Assembly: GCF_000017265.1 (NCBI RefSeq)
Contig: NC_011144.1
Span: forward strand, 186,001-250,000
Source of the DNA: Phenylobacterium zucineum HLK1
GTDB lineage: Bacteria; Pseudomonadota; Alphaproteobacteria; Caulobacterales; Caulobacteraceae
Reading direction: 5' to 3'
Length of the DNA stretch: 64,000 nucleotides
Below, piece after piece: positions 21,210 through 31,388 of this stretch (position 1 is the stretch's first letter; the number at the start of each line of letters is the position of its first letter). The notes beneath the pieces are model-generated. The model did no database searches and was not told the DNA's origin. It saw only the letters and a program-made list of their open reading frames with translations. A program made the translations under genes and the position numbers.

Positions 21210-22094
21210 TCAGGCGCTCTTCAGGGCCGCCACCAGCTCGCGCGCGTAGGGGCGCAGCTCGTCTTCGGCCCGGACGACGATGCGCAGTTCGCGCAGGGCC
21301 CAGTCGTCGGCCAGGGCCACGACGCCCAGCGACATGGTCCGCGCGGCCCGCGCGGCGGTGGTCTCGGGCACCACGCCGACGCCCACGCCGCACTCCACCA
21401 GCCGGCAGACGGCGTCGAAGCTGCGCAGCTGCACCCGCAGCTTGAGCGGGCGGCCCTCGCGGACGGCCTTGGCGGTGAGGAACCGCTGCAGCGAGCTGGA
21501 CCGCTCAAGGCCCACGAAGTCGAAGTCCAGCACCTCGGCGAAGCCCACGCTCTTGCGCGCCGCGAGCGGGTGATCCTTCGCCGTCACCACCACGAACCGG
21601 TCCGAGCGGAAGGGATAGGTCTGCAGCCGGCCGACCTCGACCGTGCCGGCGACGATGCCGATGTCGCCGACGCCCTCGGCGATCAGGCCGACGATCTCGT
21701 CCGACAGGCGCTCCTCCAGGTCGACGCTGACGTGCGGATGGTCGGCCAGGAACCCCGACAGGGTCTCGGGCAGGAATTCGGTGAGCGCGTTGGTGTTGGC
21801 CAGCACCTTCACCTCGCCCGAGAGGCCGCCGGCGTAGGCGGACAGATCCTCGCGCATCCGCGCCTGCTGGGCCAGCATGGCGCGGGCGTGCTTCAGCAGC
21901 ATCCGCCCGGCGGGGGTGGGGCTGACGCCCTGGCGCGAGCGCGAGAGCAGGGGCGCGCCGAGCGCGGCCTCCATGTTGCGGATCCGGGTCGAGGCGGCGG
22001 CCAGCGCCAGCGCGCTCCGCTCGGCGCCGGCGGTGATGGACCCTGCGTCAACCACCTCGCAGAACAGCCTCAGGTCGGTGAAATCGAACCGCAT
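21210..22094 (-). CDS. LysR-family transcriptional regulator
   Basis: 294 residues from ATG 22094, normal length for the family. The N-terminal winged HTH (residues 1-60) has the usual DLRLFCEVVDAGSITAGAER and MEAALGAPLLSRSRQGV blocks. The rest is a two-lobed periplasmic-binding-type effector domain. It is divergent from sdhC with 183 bases between, so it may control itself and the succinate dehydrogenase genes; the effector is unknown. A dyad (22095-22113) begins one base from its start codon. Confidence 0.92.
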   Translation of the reverse strand: MRFDFTDLRLFCEVVDAGSITAGAERSALALAAASTRIRNMEAALGAPLLSRSRQGVSPTPAGRMLLKHARAMLAQQARMREDLSAYAGGLSGEVKVLANTNALTEFLPETLSGFLADHPHVSVDLEERLSDEIVGLIAEGVGDIGIVAGTVEVGRLQTYPFRSDRFVVVTAKDHPLAARKSVGFAEVLDFDFVGLERSSSLQRFLTAKAVREGRPLKLRVQLRSFDAVCRLVECGVGVGVVPETTAARAARTMSLGVVALADDWALRELRIVVRAEDELRPYARELVAALKSA

Positions 22095-22113
22095 CCTTCG
22101 CACCTCGCGAAGG
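22095..22113. promoter_or_regulatory. Candidate LysR-type dyad
   Basis: CCTTCGC and GCGAAGG flank a 5-base centre, giving an inverted repeat that contains a T-N11-A-like core. It begins one base upstream of the LysR start codon. A second, partial copy of the half-site (TCGCGAAGGATGCGA) lies near 22169. The position fits negative autoregulation; binding is an inference. Confidence 0.4.
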
Positions 22114-22201
22114 AAAGCTACAGGAAAGACGGATTGTGCAGAAGCCCGCCATGGGAAAACTTCGGCGGTCGCGAAGGATGCGAGGCTGCGCCCGCCTTTC
22201 G

Positions 22202-22229
22202 TTGACACCCGACGAGGCAGGCCTACAAC
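22202..22229 (+). promoter_or_regulatory. Sigma70-like promoter for sdhCDAB
   Basis: A perfect -35 TTGACA (22202-22207) is followed, after a 16-base spacer, by TACAAC (22224-22229). It lies 48 bases ahead of the sdhC ATG and downstream of the putative LysR dyads. Confidence 0.5.
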
Positions 22230-22277
22230 CGGACCGGCTTCGGACGCTGGGTTTCGGAGAGTGGGACGGACGGCACG

Positions 22278-22685
22278 ATGGCTGAGGTAACGAGGGTGGT
22301 TCGCGAGCGGCCGACGTCGCCGCATACGACGATCTGGCGGTGGCACCTGACCATGGCCACCTCGATCCTGCACCGGATCACCGGGGTGGCGCTCTACGGC
22401 GGCGCGCTGATCGCGGCGGCCTGGGCGCTGTCGCTGGCCGGCGGGCCCGAGACCTACGCCGCCTTCAAGGGCGTGATGGGCTCGTTCCTCGGCAAGCTCG
22501 CGCTGTTCGGCCTGACGCTGGCGGGCTTCTACCACCTGGGGAACGGCGTCCGGCACCTGACCTGGGACCTGGGGCACGGCTTCGACCTGAAGAGCGCCAA
22601 CGCCTCGGCGGTGGGCGTCATCGCCTTCGCCGTCGCCGCCACCCTGGCGGTGTGGGTGATCGCCGGCATGACGGGAGCCCTCTGA
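22278..22685 (+). CDS. sdhC: Succinate dehydrogenase cytochrome b556 subunit
   Basis: 135 residues with three membrane helices (about 35-57, 66-88 and 105-128). The SdhC signature [24 protein letters not shown] is present in parts, with the quinone-site Ser/Arg region and the haem-ligand His in [14 protein letters not shown]. It anchors SdhAB to the membrane and passes electrons to quinone. Its stop overlaps the sdhD ATG. Confidence 0.95.
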   Translation: MAEVTRVVRERPTSPHTTIWRWHLTMATSILHRITGVALYGGALIAAAWALSLAGGPETYAAFKGVMGSFLGKLALFGLTLAGFYHLGNGVRHLTWDLGHGFDLKSANASAVGVIAFAVAATLAVWVIAGMTGAL

Positions 22686-23071
22686 TGTCCAGCTTCCGCA
22701 CCCCTCTTTCGCGGGCCAAGGGCCTGGGCTCGGCCAAGCACGGCGTCGGCCACTGGATCGGCGAGCGCGTCAGCGCCGCGGCCCTGATCCCGCTGACCCT
22801 GTGGGCCGTCTACGCCGTCATCCGCCTGGCGGCGCTGGACTACTACGGCGCGGTCGCCTGGATCTCGACGCCGCTGAACATGACGCTGATGGTCCTGACG
22901 CTGGCGTTCAGCTTCTGGCACATGCACGCCGGCCTGCGGGTGGTCGTCGAGGACTACATCCACAAGACCCTGAGCAAGGCCGCGCTCCTGCTCCTCAACT
23001 TCTTCGTCTGCGGACTGGCCGGCGCGCTCGCCGTCTTCTCCGTGCTGAAGGTCGCGCTGGGAGGCGCGTGA
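22685..23071 (+). CDS. sdhD: Succinate dehydrogenase membrane anchor subunit
   Basis: 128 residues; ATG 22685 overlaps the sdhC TGA. Three hydrophobic helices are visible. The N-terminal segment [20 protein letters not shown] and the [18 protein letters not shown] block are typical of alphaproteobacterial SdhD; the latter holds the conserved His and the Asp-Tyr near the quinone pocket. It completes the SdhCD membrane dimer. Confidence 0.95.
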   Translation: MSSFRTPLSRAKGLGSAKHGVGHWIGERVSAAALIPLTLWAVYAVIRLAALDYYGAVAWISTPLNMTLMVLTLAFSFWHMHAGLRVVVEDYIHKTLSKAALLLLNFFVCGLAGALAVFSVLKVALGGA

Positions 23072-23079
23072 GACACCCC

Positions 23080-24867
23080 ATGGCCGCTTACGAATTCATC
23101 GACCACAAGTTCGACGTCGTCGTCGTCGGCGCCGGCGGCTCGGGCCTGCGGGCCGCGCTCGGCTGCGCCCAGGCGGGCCTGAAGACCGCCTGCATCACCA
23201 AGGTGTTCCCGACCCGCTCGCACACGGTCGCCGCCCAGGGCGGGATCTCCGCTTCGCTGGGCAACATGGGCGAGGACGACTGGCGCTGGCACATGTACGA
23301 CACCGTCAAGGGGTCGGACTGGCTTGGCGACCAGGACGCCATCGAATACCTCTGCCGCAACGCGCCGGCGGCGGTGTACGAGCTCGAGCACTGGGGCGTC
23401 CCGTTCAGCCGCACGGCCGACGGCAAGATCTACCAGCGCGCCTTCGGCGGCATGACCCGCAACTTCGGCGAGGCCCCGATCCAGCGCACCTGCGCGGCGG
23501 CCGACCGGACCGGCCACGCCATGCTGCACACCATGTACGGCCAGTCGCTGGCCCACGACACCGAGTTCTTCATCGAGTTCTTCGCCCTCGACCTGATCAT
23601 GGACGAGGGCGTCTGCCGGGGCGTCACCGCCTGGAAGCTGGACGACGGCACCCTGCACCGGTTCCAGGCCCAGATGGTCATCCTGGCCACCGGCGGCTAC
23701 GGCCGGGCCTACTTCTCCTGCACCAGCGCCCACACCTGCACCGGCGACGGCGGCGGCATGGCGCTGCGCGCCGGCCTGCCGCTGCAGGACATGGAGTTCG
23801 TCCAGTTTCACCCCACGGGGATCTACGGCGCCGGCTGCCTGATCACCGAAGGCGCGAGAGGCGAGGGCGGCTACCTGACCAACTCCGAGGGCGAGCGGTT
23901 CATGGAGCGCTATGCGCCGACCGTGAAGGACCTCGCGCCGCGGGACATGGTCAGCCGGGCCATGACCATCGAGATCCGCGAGGGCCGCGGCGTCGGTCCG
24001 AACAAGGACCACATCTTCCTGCACCTGGATCACCTGGATCCGAAGATCCTGGCCGAACGTCTTCCGGGGATCTCGGAAAGCGCCAAGATCTTCGCAGGCG
24101 TCGACGTGACCAAGGAGCCGATCCCGGTCCTGCCGACCGTCCACTACAACATGGGCGGCATCCCGACGAACTTCTACTCGGAGGTGGTGACCAAGGCCGG
24201 CAAGAATCCGGACCAGGTGGTGCCGGGGCTGATGGCGGTGGGCGAGGCGGCCTGCGTCTCGGTGCACGGCGCCAACCGGCTCGGCTCGAACAGCCTGATC
24301 GACCTCGTGGTGTTCGGCCGCTCGGCGGCCCTTCGCGCGGCCGACGTCCTGACCCCGGGCGCCAGCCAGCCCGAGCTGAAGGACCACATGACCGACGGCC
24401 ACCTGGCCCGGTTCGACCGCTTCCGCCACGCGGCGGGCGAGGTTCCGACCGCCGAGCTGCGGCTCGAGATGCAGCGGGCCATGCAGGAGGACGCCGCCGT
24501 CTTCCGCACCGGCGAGAGCCTGACGTCGGGCGTCAAGCGCCTGCAGGCGGTGCACGACAAGCGCAAGCACATCCGCGTCACCGACCGCAGCATGATCTGG
24601 AACTCGGACCTCATGGAGACCCTGGAGTTCGACAACCTGGTCGGCCAGGCGGCGGTGACGGTGAACGGGGCGGCCAACCGCACCGAGAGCCGCGGCGCCC
24701 ACGCCCGCGAGGATTTCCCCGACCGCGACGACAAGAAGTGGATGAAGCACACCCTGGCCTGGTTCGACGACAAGACCGGGAAGGTGAAGCTGGACGACCG
24801 TCCGGTGCACAACTTCACCATGTCCAACGACATCGCCTACATCCCGCCGAAGGCGCGGGTGTACTAA
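23080..24867 (+). CDS. sdhA: Succinate dehydrogenase flavoprotein subunit
   Basis: 595 residues from ATG 23080. The FAD fold [16 protein letters not shown] and the covalent-FAD His in [10 protein letters not shown] are clear. The capping-domain and catalytic residues appear in [10 protein letters not shown] and TEGARGEGG, and the Arg/His active site in [11 protein letters not shown]. It oxidises succinate to fumarate in the TCA cycle. It starts 8 bases after sdhD. Length and motifs match a functional enzyme. Confidence 0.98.
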   Translation: MAAYEFIDHKFDVVVVGAGGSGLRAALGCAQAGLKTACITKVFPTRSHTVAAQGGISASLGNMGEDDWRWHMYDTVKGSDWLGDQDAIEYLCRNAPAAVYELEHWGVPFSRTADGKIYQRAFGGMTRNFGEAPIQRTCAAADRTGHAMLHTMYGQSLAHDTEFFIEFFALDLIMDEGVCRGVTAWKLDDGTLHRFQAQMVILATGGYGRAYFSCTSAHTCTGDGGGMALRAGLPLQDMEFVQFHPTGIYGAGCLITEGARGEGGYLTNSEGERFMERYAPTVKDLAPRDMVSRAMTIEIREGRGVGPNKDHIFLHLDHLDPKILAERLPGISESAKIFAGVDVTKEPIPVLPTVHYNMGGIPTNFYSEVVTKAGKNPDQVVPGLMAVGEAACVSVHGANRLGSNSLIDLVVFGRSAALRAADVLTPGASQPELKDHMTDGHLARFDRFRHAAGEVPTAELRLEMQRAMQEDAAVFRTGESLTSGVKRLQAVHDKRKHIRVTDRSMIWNSDLMETLEFDNLVGQAAVTVNGAANRTESRGAHAREDFPDRDDKKWMKHTLAWFDDKTGKVKLDDRPVHNFTMSNDIAYIPPKARVY

Positions 24868-24892
24868 GGCCAGCCCCAGGAAGACCCGCCCG

Positions 24893-25675
24893 ATGGCCGA
24901 GATCCGCCTGCCCAAGAACTCCCGCGTCACCCAGGGCCGCCACCACCCGGCGCCCGCCGGCGCGGCCCGCACCAAGACCTTCAAGGTCTACCGCTACGAC
25001 CCGGACGACGCGGCCAACCCGCGCTGGGACACCTACGAGGTGGACGTGGACGCCTGCGGCCCGATGGTCCTGGACGTCCTGATCCATATCAAGAACACCA
25101 TGGACCCGACGCTGACCTTCCGGCGCTCGTGCCGGGAGGGCGTCTGCGGCTCGTGCGCCATGAACATCGGCGGCCGCAACACGCTCGCCTGCACCCACGG
25201 CTGGGAGGAGGTCCCCGGCCAGGCCGTGCAGATCAGCCCGCTGCCGCACATGCCGGTGGTCAAGGACCTGGTCCCGGACCTGACCCTGTTCTACGCCCAG
25301 TACGCCTCGATCGAGCCCTGGCTGCACACCAAGACCCCCGAGCCGCAGACCGAGTGGGCGCAGAGCCCCGAGGACCGCGAGAAGCTGGACGGCCTCTACG
25401 AGTGCATCCTGTGCGCCTGCTGCTCCACGAGCTGCCCCAGCTACTGGTGGAACCAGGAGAAGTACCTGGGGCCTGCCGCCCTGCTGCACGCCTACCGATG
25501 GATCATCGACTCGCGCGACGAGGCCACCGGCGAGCGCCTGGACGAGCTGGAGGATCCCTTCAAGCTCTACCGCTGCCACACCATCATGAACTGCGCCCAG
25601 GTCTGTCCTAAGGGTCTCAACCCAGCCAAGGCCATCGGGGAAATCAAGAAGCTGCTGGTGGACCGGGTCGTCTGA
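24893..25675 (+). CDS. sdhB: Succinate dehydrogenase iron-sulfur subunit
   Basis: 260 residues. The N-terminal plant-type [2Fe-2S] domain has [16 protein letters not shown] with a later Cys in ACTHGWE. The C-terminal domain has [17 protein letters not shown] ([4Fe-4S]) and [17 protein letters not shown] ([3Fe-4S]/[4Fe-4S]). It carries electrons from SdhA to the quinone site. Last gene of sdhCDAB. Confidence 0.98.
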   Translation: MAEIRLPKNSRVTQGRHHPAPAGAARTKTFKVYRYDPDDAANPRWDTYEVDVDACGPMVLDVLIHIKNTMDPTLTFRRSCREGVCGSCAMNIGGRNTLACTHGWEEVPGQAVQISPLPHMPVVKDLVPDLTLFYAQYASIEPWLHTKTPEPQTEWAQSPEDREKLDGLYECILCACCSTSCPSYWWNQEKYLGPAALLHAYRWIIDSRDEATGERLDELEDPFKLYRCHTIMNCAQVCPKGLNPAKAIGEIKKLLVDRVV

Positions 25676-25709
25676 CGCCCGGGGCCGCCGGGTTCCGGCG
25701 GGGAAAAGT

Positions 25710-27317
<1,608 letters not shown>

Positions 27318-27340
27318 GGAAGACGCGGCAGGCCCCGCTT

Positions 27341-27379
27341 GGGTCCCCCGGATCAGCCTTCGGCTGACCGTGGGATGAC
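27341..27379 (+). repeat. 39-bp palindromic repeat, copy R1
   Basis: Begins GGGTCCCCCGGAT and ends ACCGTGGGATGAC around the hairpin core CAGCC-TTC-GGCTG. First of eight copies in the window (see findings). It is part of a 72-bp direct duplication with copy R3 (27321-27392 versus 27501-27572, three mismatches). Confidence 0.85.
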
Positions 27380-27407
27380 GAAGGGGGGTGCGGCCCCCCA
27401 ACAGCTC

Positions 27408-27447
27408 GTCATCCTCCGGTCGCCCGGCAGGGCGATCCGGGGGACCC
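27408..27447 (-). repeat. 40-bp palindromic repeat, copy R2
   Basis: Inverted relative to R1; begins GTCATCCTCCGGT and ends ATCCGGGGGACCC. The core hairpin is CGCCC-GGCA-GGGCG, that is, the same position as in R1 but both arms changed together. Confidence 0.85.
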
Positions 27448-27520
27448 ATGCTGCGCGGGCGGCCCCGCCGGGCCCCGCTGCGCGGGGCTCAAGACGCGGA
27501 AGACGAGGCAGGCCCCGCTT

Positions 27521-27559
27521 GGGTCCCCCGGACCAGCCTTCGGCTGACCGTGGGATGAC
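27521..27559 (+). repeat. 39-bp palindromic repeat, copy R3
   Basis: Same orientation and core (CAGCC-TTC-GGCTG) as R1, exactly 180 bases downstream. It ends 14 bases from the stop of the minus-strand secreted orphan gene and may act as its 3' end structure. Confidence 0.85.
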
Positions 27560-27573
27560 GAAGGGGGGCGCGC

Positions 27574-28020
27574 TTATCGACGCTCGGGCGTGCGCTGCGG
27601 GCGTCGCTGCGCCACCATCGGGTGCAGGAGGCCGCCGTGGTAGGCGACGAGCCCGCACATCCGGTCCGCCGCGCCCGACAGCACGGCGTCATAGGCCACG
27701 TCGCCCTCGCGGGATCCCACGATCATCCGGACGTTCCGGCCGGTGACCGTCAGGCTTCGCACGATGACGGGCGCCGTGCGCACGGGGGTCAGCGTTCCGG
27801 CGTAGCGCCCGTCCAGCCGGCCGAGGGTCAGGAGGCCGAAGCTCGGGACGCCGCCCACGTCCATGTAGAAGTCCCACAGCCCGGACAGATCCGGTTCGCC
27901 GGCCGCGCCTGAAGGCTCCTGGGCGCACGTCGTCTTCAGGACCGTGGCGTCCTGGGCATGGGCGGCGAGAGGGAGGGCGGCCGCGAGCATGACGGCGCAG
28001 GCGAAAAGTCGGTGACGCAT
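27574..28020 (-). CDS. Secreted protein of unknown function
   Basis: 148 residues. The N-terminus MRHRLFACAVMLAAALPLAAHA is a clear Sec signal peptide with an A-x-A cleavage site near residue 22. The mature part has LSGLWDFYMDVGGVPSFGLL, TLGRLDGRYAGTLTP and repeated short beta-strand-like stretches, with two Cys, suggesting a small periplasmic beta-barrel or lipocalin-like fold. The C-terminus is basic (QRRPQRTPERR). No family is recognised. Its 3' side abuts the R1-R3 repeat cluster. Confidence 0.7.
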   Translation of the reverse strand: MRHRLFACAVMLAAALPLAAHAQDATVLKTTCAQEPSGAAGEPDLSGLWDFYMDVGGVPSFGLLTLGRLDGRYAGTLTPVRTAPVIVRSLTVTGRNVRMIVGSREGDVAYDAVLSGAADRMCGLVAYHGGLLHPMVAQRRPQRTPERR

Positions 28021-28158
28021 CGGATCTCCGGGAGAGCTGGCTAGGGGCTCCCCTCTCGAACAGCTCGCCGCCCGCGGACAACCGCCCGATCCGCCAATGT
28101 CATTCGCGCGCCCGGAATTTTCGGCGACGCCACAGGCGGCCCTCTGGGGGGAACGCCC

Positions 28159-28926
28159 TCAGGCGCTGCCCGGCCCCAGGCCCGCGCGGACCGCCGCGAG
28201 ATAGGTCCTGCCGACCGGGACGGTCAGGCCCCCCGTCAGCTCGATCAGCGTCCGGTCGCCCTCGCGGCGCAATCCGCGGACCTCCCGGCGCGCGACCCAC
28301 CAGCGCCGGTGCGCCTGAAGGCCGAGCTGCGGCGGCAGGATCTGCATGGCTTCGCTGAGCTGCATGGAGATGAGGGTCGACCCCCGCCGGGTGTGGACCA
28401 TCAGGTAGTGGTCCTGGGCCTCGAGGGCCAACAGGTCCCGCCCCAGCCGCTCGGGCACGCGCGCGAAGAACCGGTCGGCGGCCCCGTCCTCCGCCGGCGG
28501 CGCCGGCCTGCGGGGCGCCAGAGACGGCCACAAGGCAAGCGCGGCGATGACCAGCTGGACCGACGCGACCGAGAGATAGAGCGACGCCAGGCGTCCCGGC
28601 GGGGTCGAGCGCGCGAACACGACCTCGAGCGCCCAGGCCGTGACGAACATCATCGGCACGGTCGAGACCGCCCCCAGGACGATGACGGCGGCGACGGTCG
28701 GCAGGCGGGCGAACGCCGCCGCCGGGCGCAGGATCTGCAGGGTGGCGAGCGCCAGCCCGTAGCCCGCCGCCACCAGGGCGAACCAGAAGGCGTAGCGCTC
28801 CGGGGGCGCGAGCGACTGGAACGAGCCGAACGGCCCGGCGAACCCCAGGAACACGCCCAGCGCGATCGCCCCGCCGAGGCTGGCGAAGCGCGGGGAGGTC
28901 CAGGCTCGAAGGACGGTCGATGGCAT
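28159..28926 (-). CDS. Membrane LytTR-family DNA-binding regulator
   Basis: 255 residues. Four hydrophobic helices fill about residues 15-150 (the first in GGAIALGVFLGFAGPFGSF). A C-terminal LytTR DNA-binding domain follows, with LLALEAQDHYLMVHTRRGS, the RRWWVARREVRGLR block and VPVGRTYLAAVRA. It is not a response regulator: there is no receiver domain. Such membrane-bound LytTR proteins are usually regulated by a partner membrane protein; none is adjacent here. It is divergent from the repeat-rich gap ahead of the HTH-repeat gene. Confidence 0.85.
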   Translation of the reverse strand: MPSTVLRAWTSPRFASLGGAIALGVFLGFAGPFGSFQSLAPPERYAFWFALVAAGYGLALATLQILRPAAAFARLPTVAAVIVLGAVSTVPMMFVTAWALEVVFARSTPPGRLASLYLSVASVQLVIAALALWPSLAPRRPAPPAEDGAADRFFARVPERLGRDLLALEAQDHYLMVHTRRGSTLISMQLSEAMQILPPQLGLQAHRRWWVARREVRGLRREGDRTLIELTGGLTVPVGRTYLAAVRAGLGPGSA

Positions 28927-29015
28927 CTTGCGCGGCTGGCGAAAGGCGAAACGCTATGCGCCGGGCCCGGCGTTGTCGAGCGGGCCGGATGCGCGCGCCT
29001 TCCCCCACCTCCGCC

Positions 29016-29055
29016 GTCATCCTCCGGTCGCCCGACAGGGCGATCCGGGGGACCC
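29016..29055 (-). repeat. 40-bp palindromic repeat, copy R4
   Basis: GTCATCCTCCGGT at one end and ATCCGGGGGACCC at the other, with core CGCCC-GACA-GGGCG. Same orientation and arm type as R2 and R5. Confidence 0.85.
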
Positions 29056-29183
29056 ATGCGGCATGGGCGGCTCCGCCGGCGCGCTCGCGCGCCCCGGCCC
29101 CTCTCCCCGCCCTCTCCCTCTCGGCCCTCTCCCTCTCCGCTGCGCGGGGGGGAGAGGGGGCGACGGCGCCGCCTCCACACCTC

Positions 29184-29223
29184 GTCATCCTCCGGTCGCC
29201 CGAAAGGGCGATCCGGGGGACCC
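29184..29223 (-). repeat. 40-bp palindromic repeat, copy R5
   Basis: Same as R4 except for the loop (core CGCCC-GAAA-GGGCG). Both are followed by a similar C/G-rich tail with CATGCGGC.TGGGCGG, so the R4/R5 unit is longer than the 40-bp core. Confidence 0.85.
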
Positions 29224-29297
29224 ATGCGGCCTGGGCGGCCCCGCCGGCCTCCACAATCGTTCTTGCTTTGTTCCGTTATCCGTGATACAGATCCATC

Positions 29298-30134
29298 ATG
29301 CCCGCCGCCCTCCCGGACCGCGCCGGCCTGATGGCCCGGATCGAGGCGCTGCTGCGCAAGGGGGCGACGCGGGAATGGCTGGCCGCCCAGCCCGACCTGC
29401 CCTGCCGCCGGACGGTGCTCAACTGGGCCCTGGCCGATCCGAACTTCCGCTGGCGGCTGGACGAGGCCCAGCGCGCCGGCGCCGCGGTGCGCGCCGAGGC
29501 CCGCAAGCTCCACGGCTACACCTACGACAAGGCCGAGGCCTTCCTGCGCCGCGTGCGCCTGGGCGAGCGGGTCGGCGACCTCGTCCGCACGCCGGGGATG
29601 CCGACCCGCGAGGCCCTCGACCGCTGGCGGCGCGAGCATCCCGAGTTCCGCCAGGCCCTGACCGAGGCGACGCGCTTCGCCCGCTTCGACCGCCGCCGGG
29701 CGCCGCGCTATTCCGAGGCCATGAGCGACCGGGTGATCCTGGCCCTGATCCGCGGCGCGCCCGTCCGGCGGCTCGCCCGCGAGCCGGGGATGCCGGGGCC
29801 CACCACCCTGGCCGCCTGGCGCCGGCGCCATCCCGAGTTCGACGGGGCGGTGCGCATCGCGCTCTTCGCCGCGCACCGGGCGCGGATGAAGGCCCGCCGC
29901 GTCACCGAGGACGAGGCCGTGGTGGACGCGGTCTGCCTGCACATCTTCTGCGGCGGCACGCTGCACAGCGCCTCGCAGCAGCCCGGCCTGCCCCGCGCCG
30001 GCGCCCTCTACAAGGGGATGAAGCGCGACCCCGCCTTCGCCGCCCGCGTCCGCGAAGCCTACGCGGACCGCGACTTCTTCCTCCTGGGCAAGGCGAGGGG
30101 CACGGGCCCGAACGCACGGGGGTATCCGGGGTGA
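29298..30134 (+). CDS. Protein of four HTH-like repeats (terminase-small-subunit-like)
   Basis: 278 residues made almost wholly of four diverged copies of a roughly 50-residue unit, at about residues 11-60, 78-127, 142-192 and 208-257. Each unit has a helix pair, then a turn of the form (D/G)(L/M)P....TL..W....P.F...(L/V)..A; examples are GMPTREALDRWRREHPEF and GMPGPTTLAAWRRRHPEF. This layout resembles the DNA-binding repeats of phage small terminase subunits and some transposase HTH domains. No catalytic motif is seen. The role is unknown; DNA binding is inferred from the HTH pattern and Arg richness. A diverged copy of its last 105 bases lies at 31389-31493. Confidence 0.7.
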   Translation: MPAALPDRAGLMARIEALLRKGATREWLAAQPDLPCRRTVLNWALADPNFRWRLDEAQRAGAAVRAEARKLHGYTYDKAEAFLRRVRLGERVGDLVRTPGMPTREALDRWRREHPEFRQALTEATRFARFDRRRAPRYSEAMSDRVILALIRGAPVRRLAREPGMPGPTTLAAWRRRHPEFDGAVRIALFAAHRARMKARRVTEDEAVVDAVCLHIFCGGTLHSASQQPGLPRAGALYKGMKRDPAFAARVREAYADRDFFLLGKARGTGPNARGYPG

Positions 30135-30222
30135 GGGGCTGCCCCTGAATGAAAGGCGCCCAAGCTTGACTTTGCGACTTTTCCGGGCTGGCCTCGGCCC
30201 TGTTCAATGACCGCGGGACCCG

Positions 30223-31308
30223 ATGAGGCGCGACTACAAGGAATGGCTACACCGCCAAGGTTACGGTGACGGCACGATTGTCGCTCAGCTTCACCGCGTG
30301 GGCCGCGTCGAGGAACACTACGGTGATCTGGACGCTCATTTTGAGCGCGACCGGCTGCGCAGTCTCATAGAGACGCTGACCTATTCGACCGAAGATCAGC
30401 GGCGTGGGCGCCCGAACCCGACGAAGATCCCGTTCGTAGGCAACGTCCGCAACAATCTGGCGTCCTACAAGAGCGCGGTGCTCTGGTACCGGCGCTTTCG
30501 CGAGAGCGGCGCAGCCTCGCGGGCGCCGGCGGATGGCGCGTCGATCGGGGCGCCGGCGTCACCTTCTTCAGGGACCACGCGCTCCCTCCGGCGCGCCGTC
30601 CAGTCCGACGCCGCGCCGCGAGGAACCGCCCGCACCGTCTTGGCTCCGCGTGTCGGCCCTCGCACTCTGGTGGACTTCAACCTGAACGGCCGCGACGCGT
30701 TGGAAGCGATCATCGCCAGTTCCCAGTATCGGACCATCGCTCAGGCGGTCGCTTCGCTGACGCTCTTCTCTCATCCGCGGACGGTTCGTCAGACGGGTGG
30801 CCGCGCTCTGTTCCCGGCGATCCGGAATCCGCGCCGCGTCGGACAGATCGACACCCACAATGGCAAGCGCGTTCTGCTGGACGACAACAAGAGCGCGACG
30901 GATGCCTTCCTATGGGCCAACGGCTTGTCTCGGCGTGGCCCCGACACCCAGTTCAACCACGTGTATGCGACGAGCCTCGATCCCGAGGCCTACACCGCCT
31001 TGCCCAACATCTGCATGACGCCGGCATTCATCGCCAAGCTCACCGACACGAGTGAGGACGTCCGCAATCTCCTTCGCTATCGCAGTTACCAGCTCTACGA
31101 GTGGACGCCGGCCGGCCACGAGCCGCCGGAACGGCCTGAAGACTACGAGGCTCTCGAATGGGCTGCGCCGCTCCCTCCGGTTGAGGACGTCCGCGCCGCG
31201 ATTACCGCGGCCATGGCGACCAAGCAGAAGGACCGCACTGTTGTGGCCGTGCGTCAGCTCGGCTGGCTCTTCAGTGAAGGCGACCCCGCCGCAACAGCGG
31301 CCGAGTAG
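30223..31308 (+). CDS. Island protein: integrase-like N-terminal domain plus possible HNH-like C-terminus
   Basis: 361 residues, GC content visibly lower than flanking genes (60% in a counted line at 30241-30300). The N-terminal 90 residues (YKEWLHRQGYGDGTIVAQL, then SYKSAVLWYRRF) resemble a SAM-like core-binding domain of tyrosine recombinases, but no R-H-R-Y catalytic set follows. An Ala/Pro/Ser linker (about 92-135) leads to a C-terminal domain with QFNHVYATSLDPEAY, LPNICMTPAFIAKLTD and LLRYRSYQLYEWTPAG. The N-H...N...K arrangement could be an HNH-type nuclease. Function not established. First gene of the low-GC island. Confidence 0.6.
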   Translation: MRRDYKEWLHRQGYGDGTIVAQLHRVGRVEEHYGDLDAHFERDRLRSLIETLTYSTEDQRRGRPNPTKIPFVGNVRNNLASYKSAVLWYRRFRESGAASRAPADGASIGAPASPSSGTTRSLRRAVQSDAAPRGTARTVLAPRVGPRTLVDFNLNGRDALEAIIASSQYRTIAQAVASLTLFSHPRTVRQTGGRALFPAIRNPRRVGQIDTHNGKRVLLDDNKSATDAFLWANGLSRRGPDTQFNHVYATSLDPEAYTALPNICMTPAFIAKLTDTSEDVRNLLRYRSYQLYEWTPAGHEPPERPEDYEALEWAAPLPPVEDVRAAITAAMATKQKDRTVVAVRQLGWLFSEGDPAATAAE

Positions 31309-31388
31309 CGCCGACTGCGGAGGGCGGTGCAGGCCCCATGGACGTGGGAGGCCACATGGGCTCTGCCGCCATTCATGCAGCTTCGGCC

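Larger units (their letters stand above)
28927..29297. other. Non-coding gap with repeats R4 and R5
   Basis: About 370 bases without a convincing gene. It holds two same-orientation copies of the palindromic repeat, a C-rich stretch of CCCTCTCCCTCTCGG type near 29100-29160, and an A/T-richer end. The end contains a possible promoter, TTGCTT (29263-29268), 17-base spacer, TACAGA (29286-29291), very close to the next ATG. Confidence 0.6.

Noticed and set aside
30223-31308. Reading the first island gene as a tyrosine recombinase
   Set aside because: Only the N-terminal core-binding-like part fits; the R-H-R-Y catalytic residues are not present.
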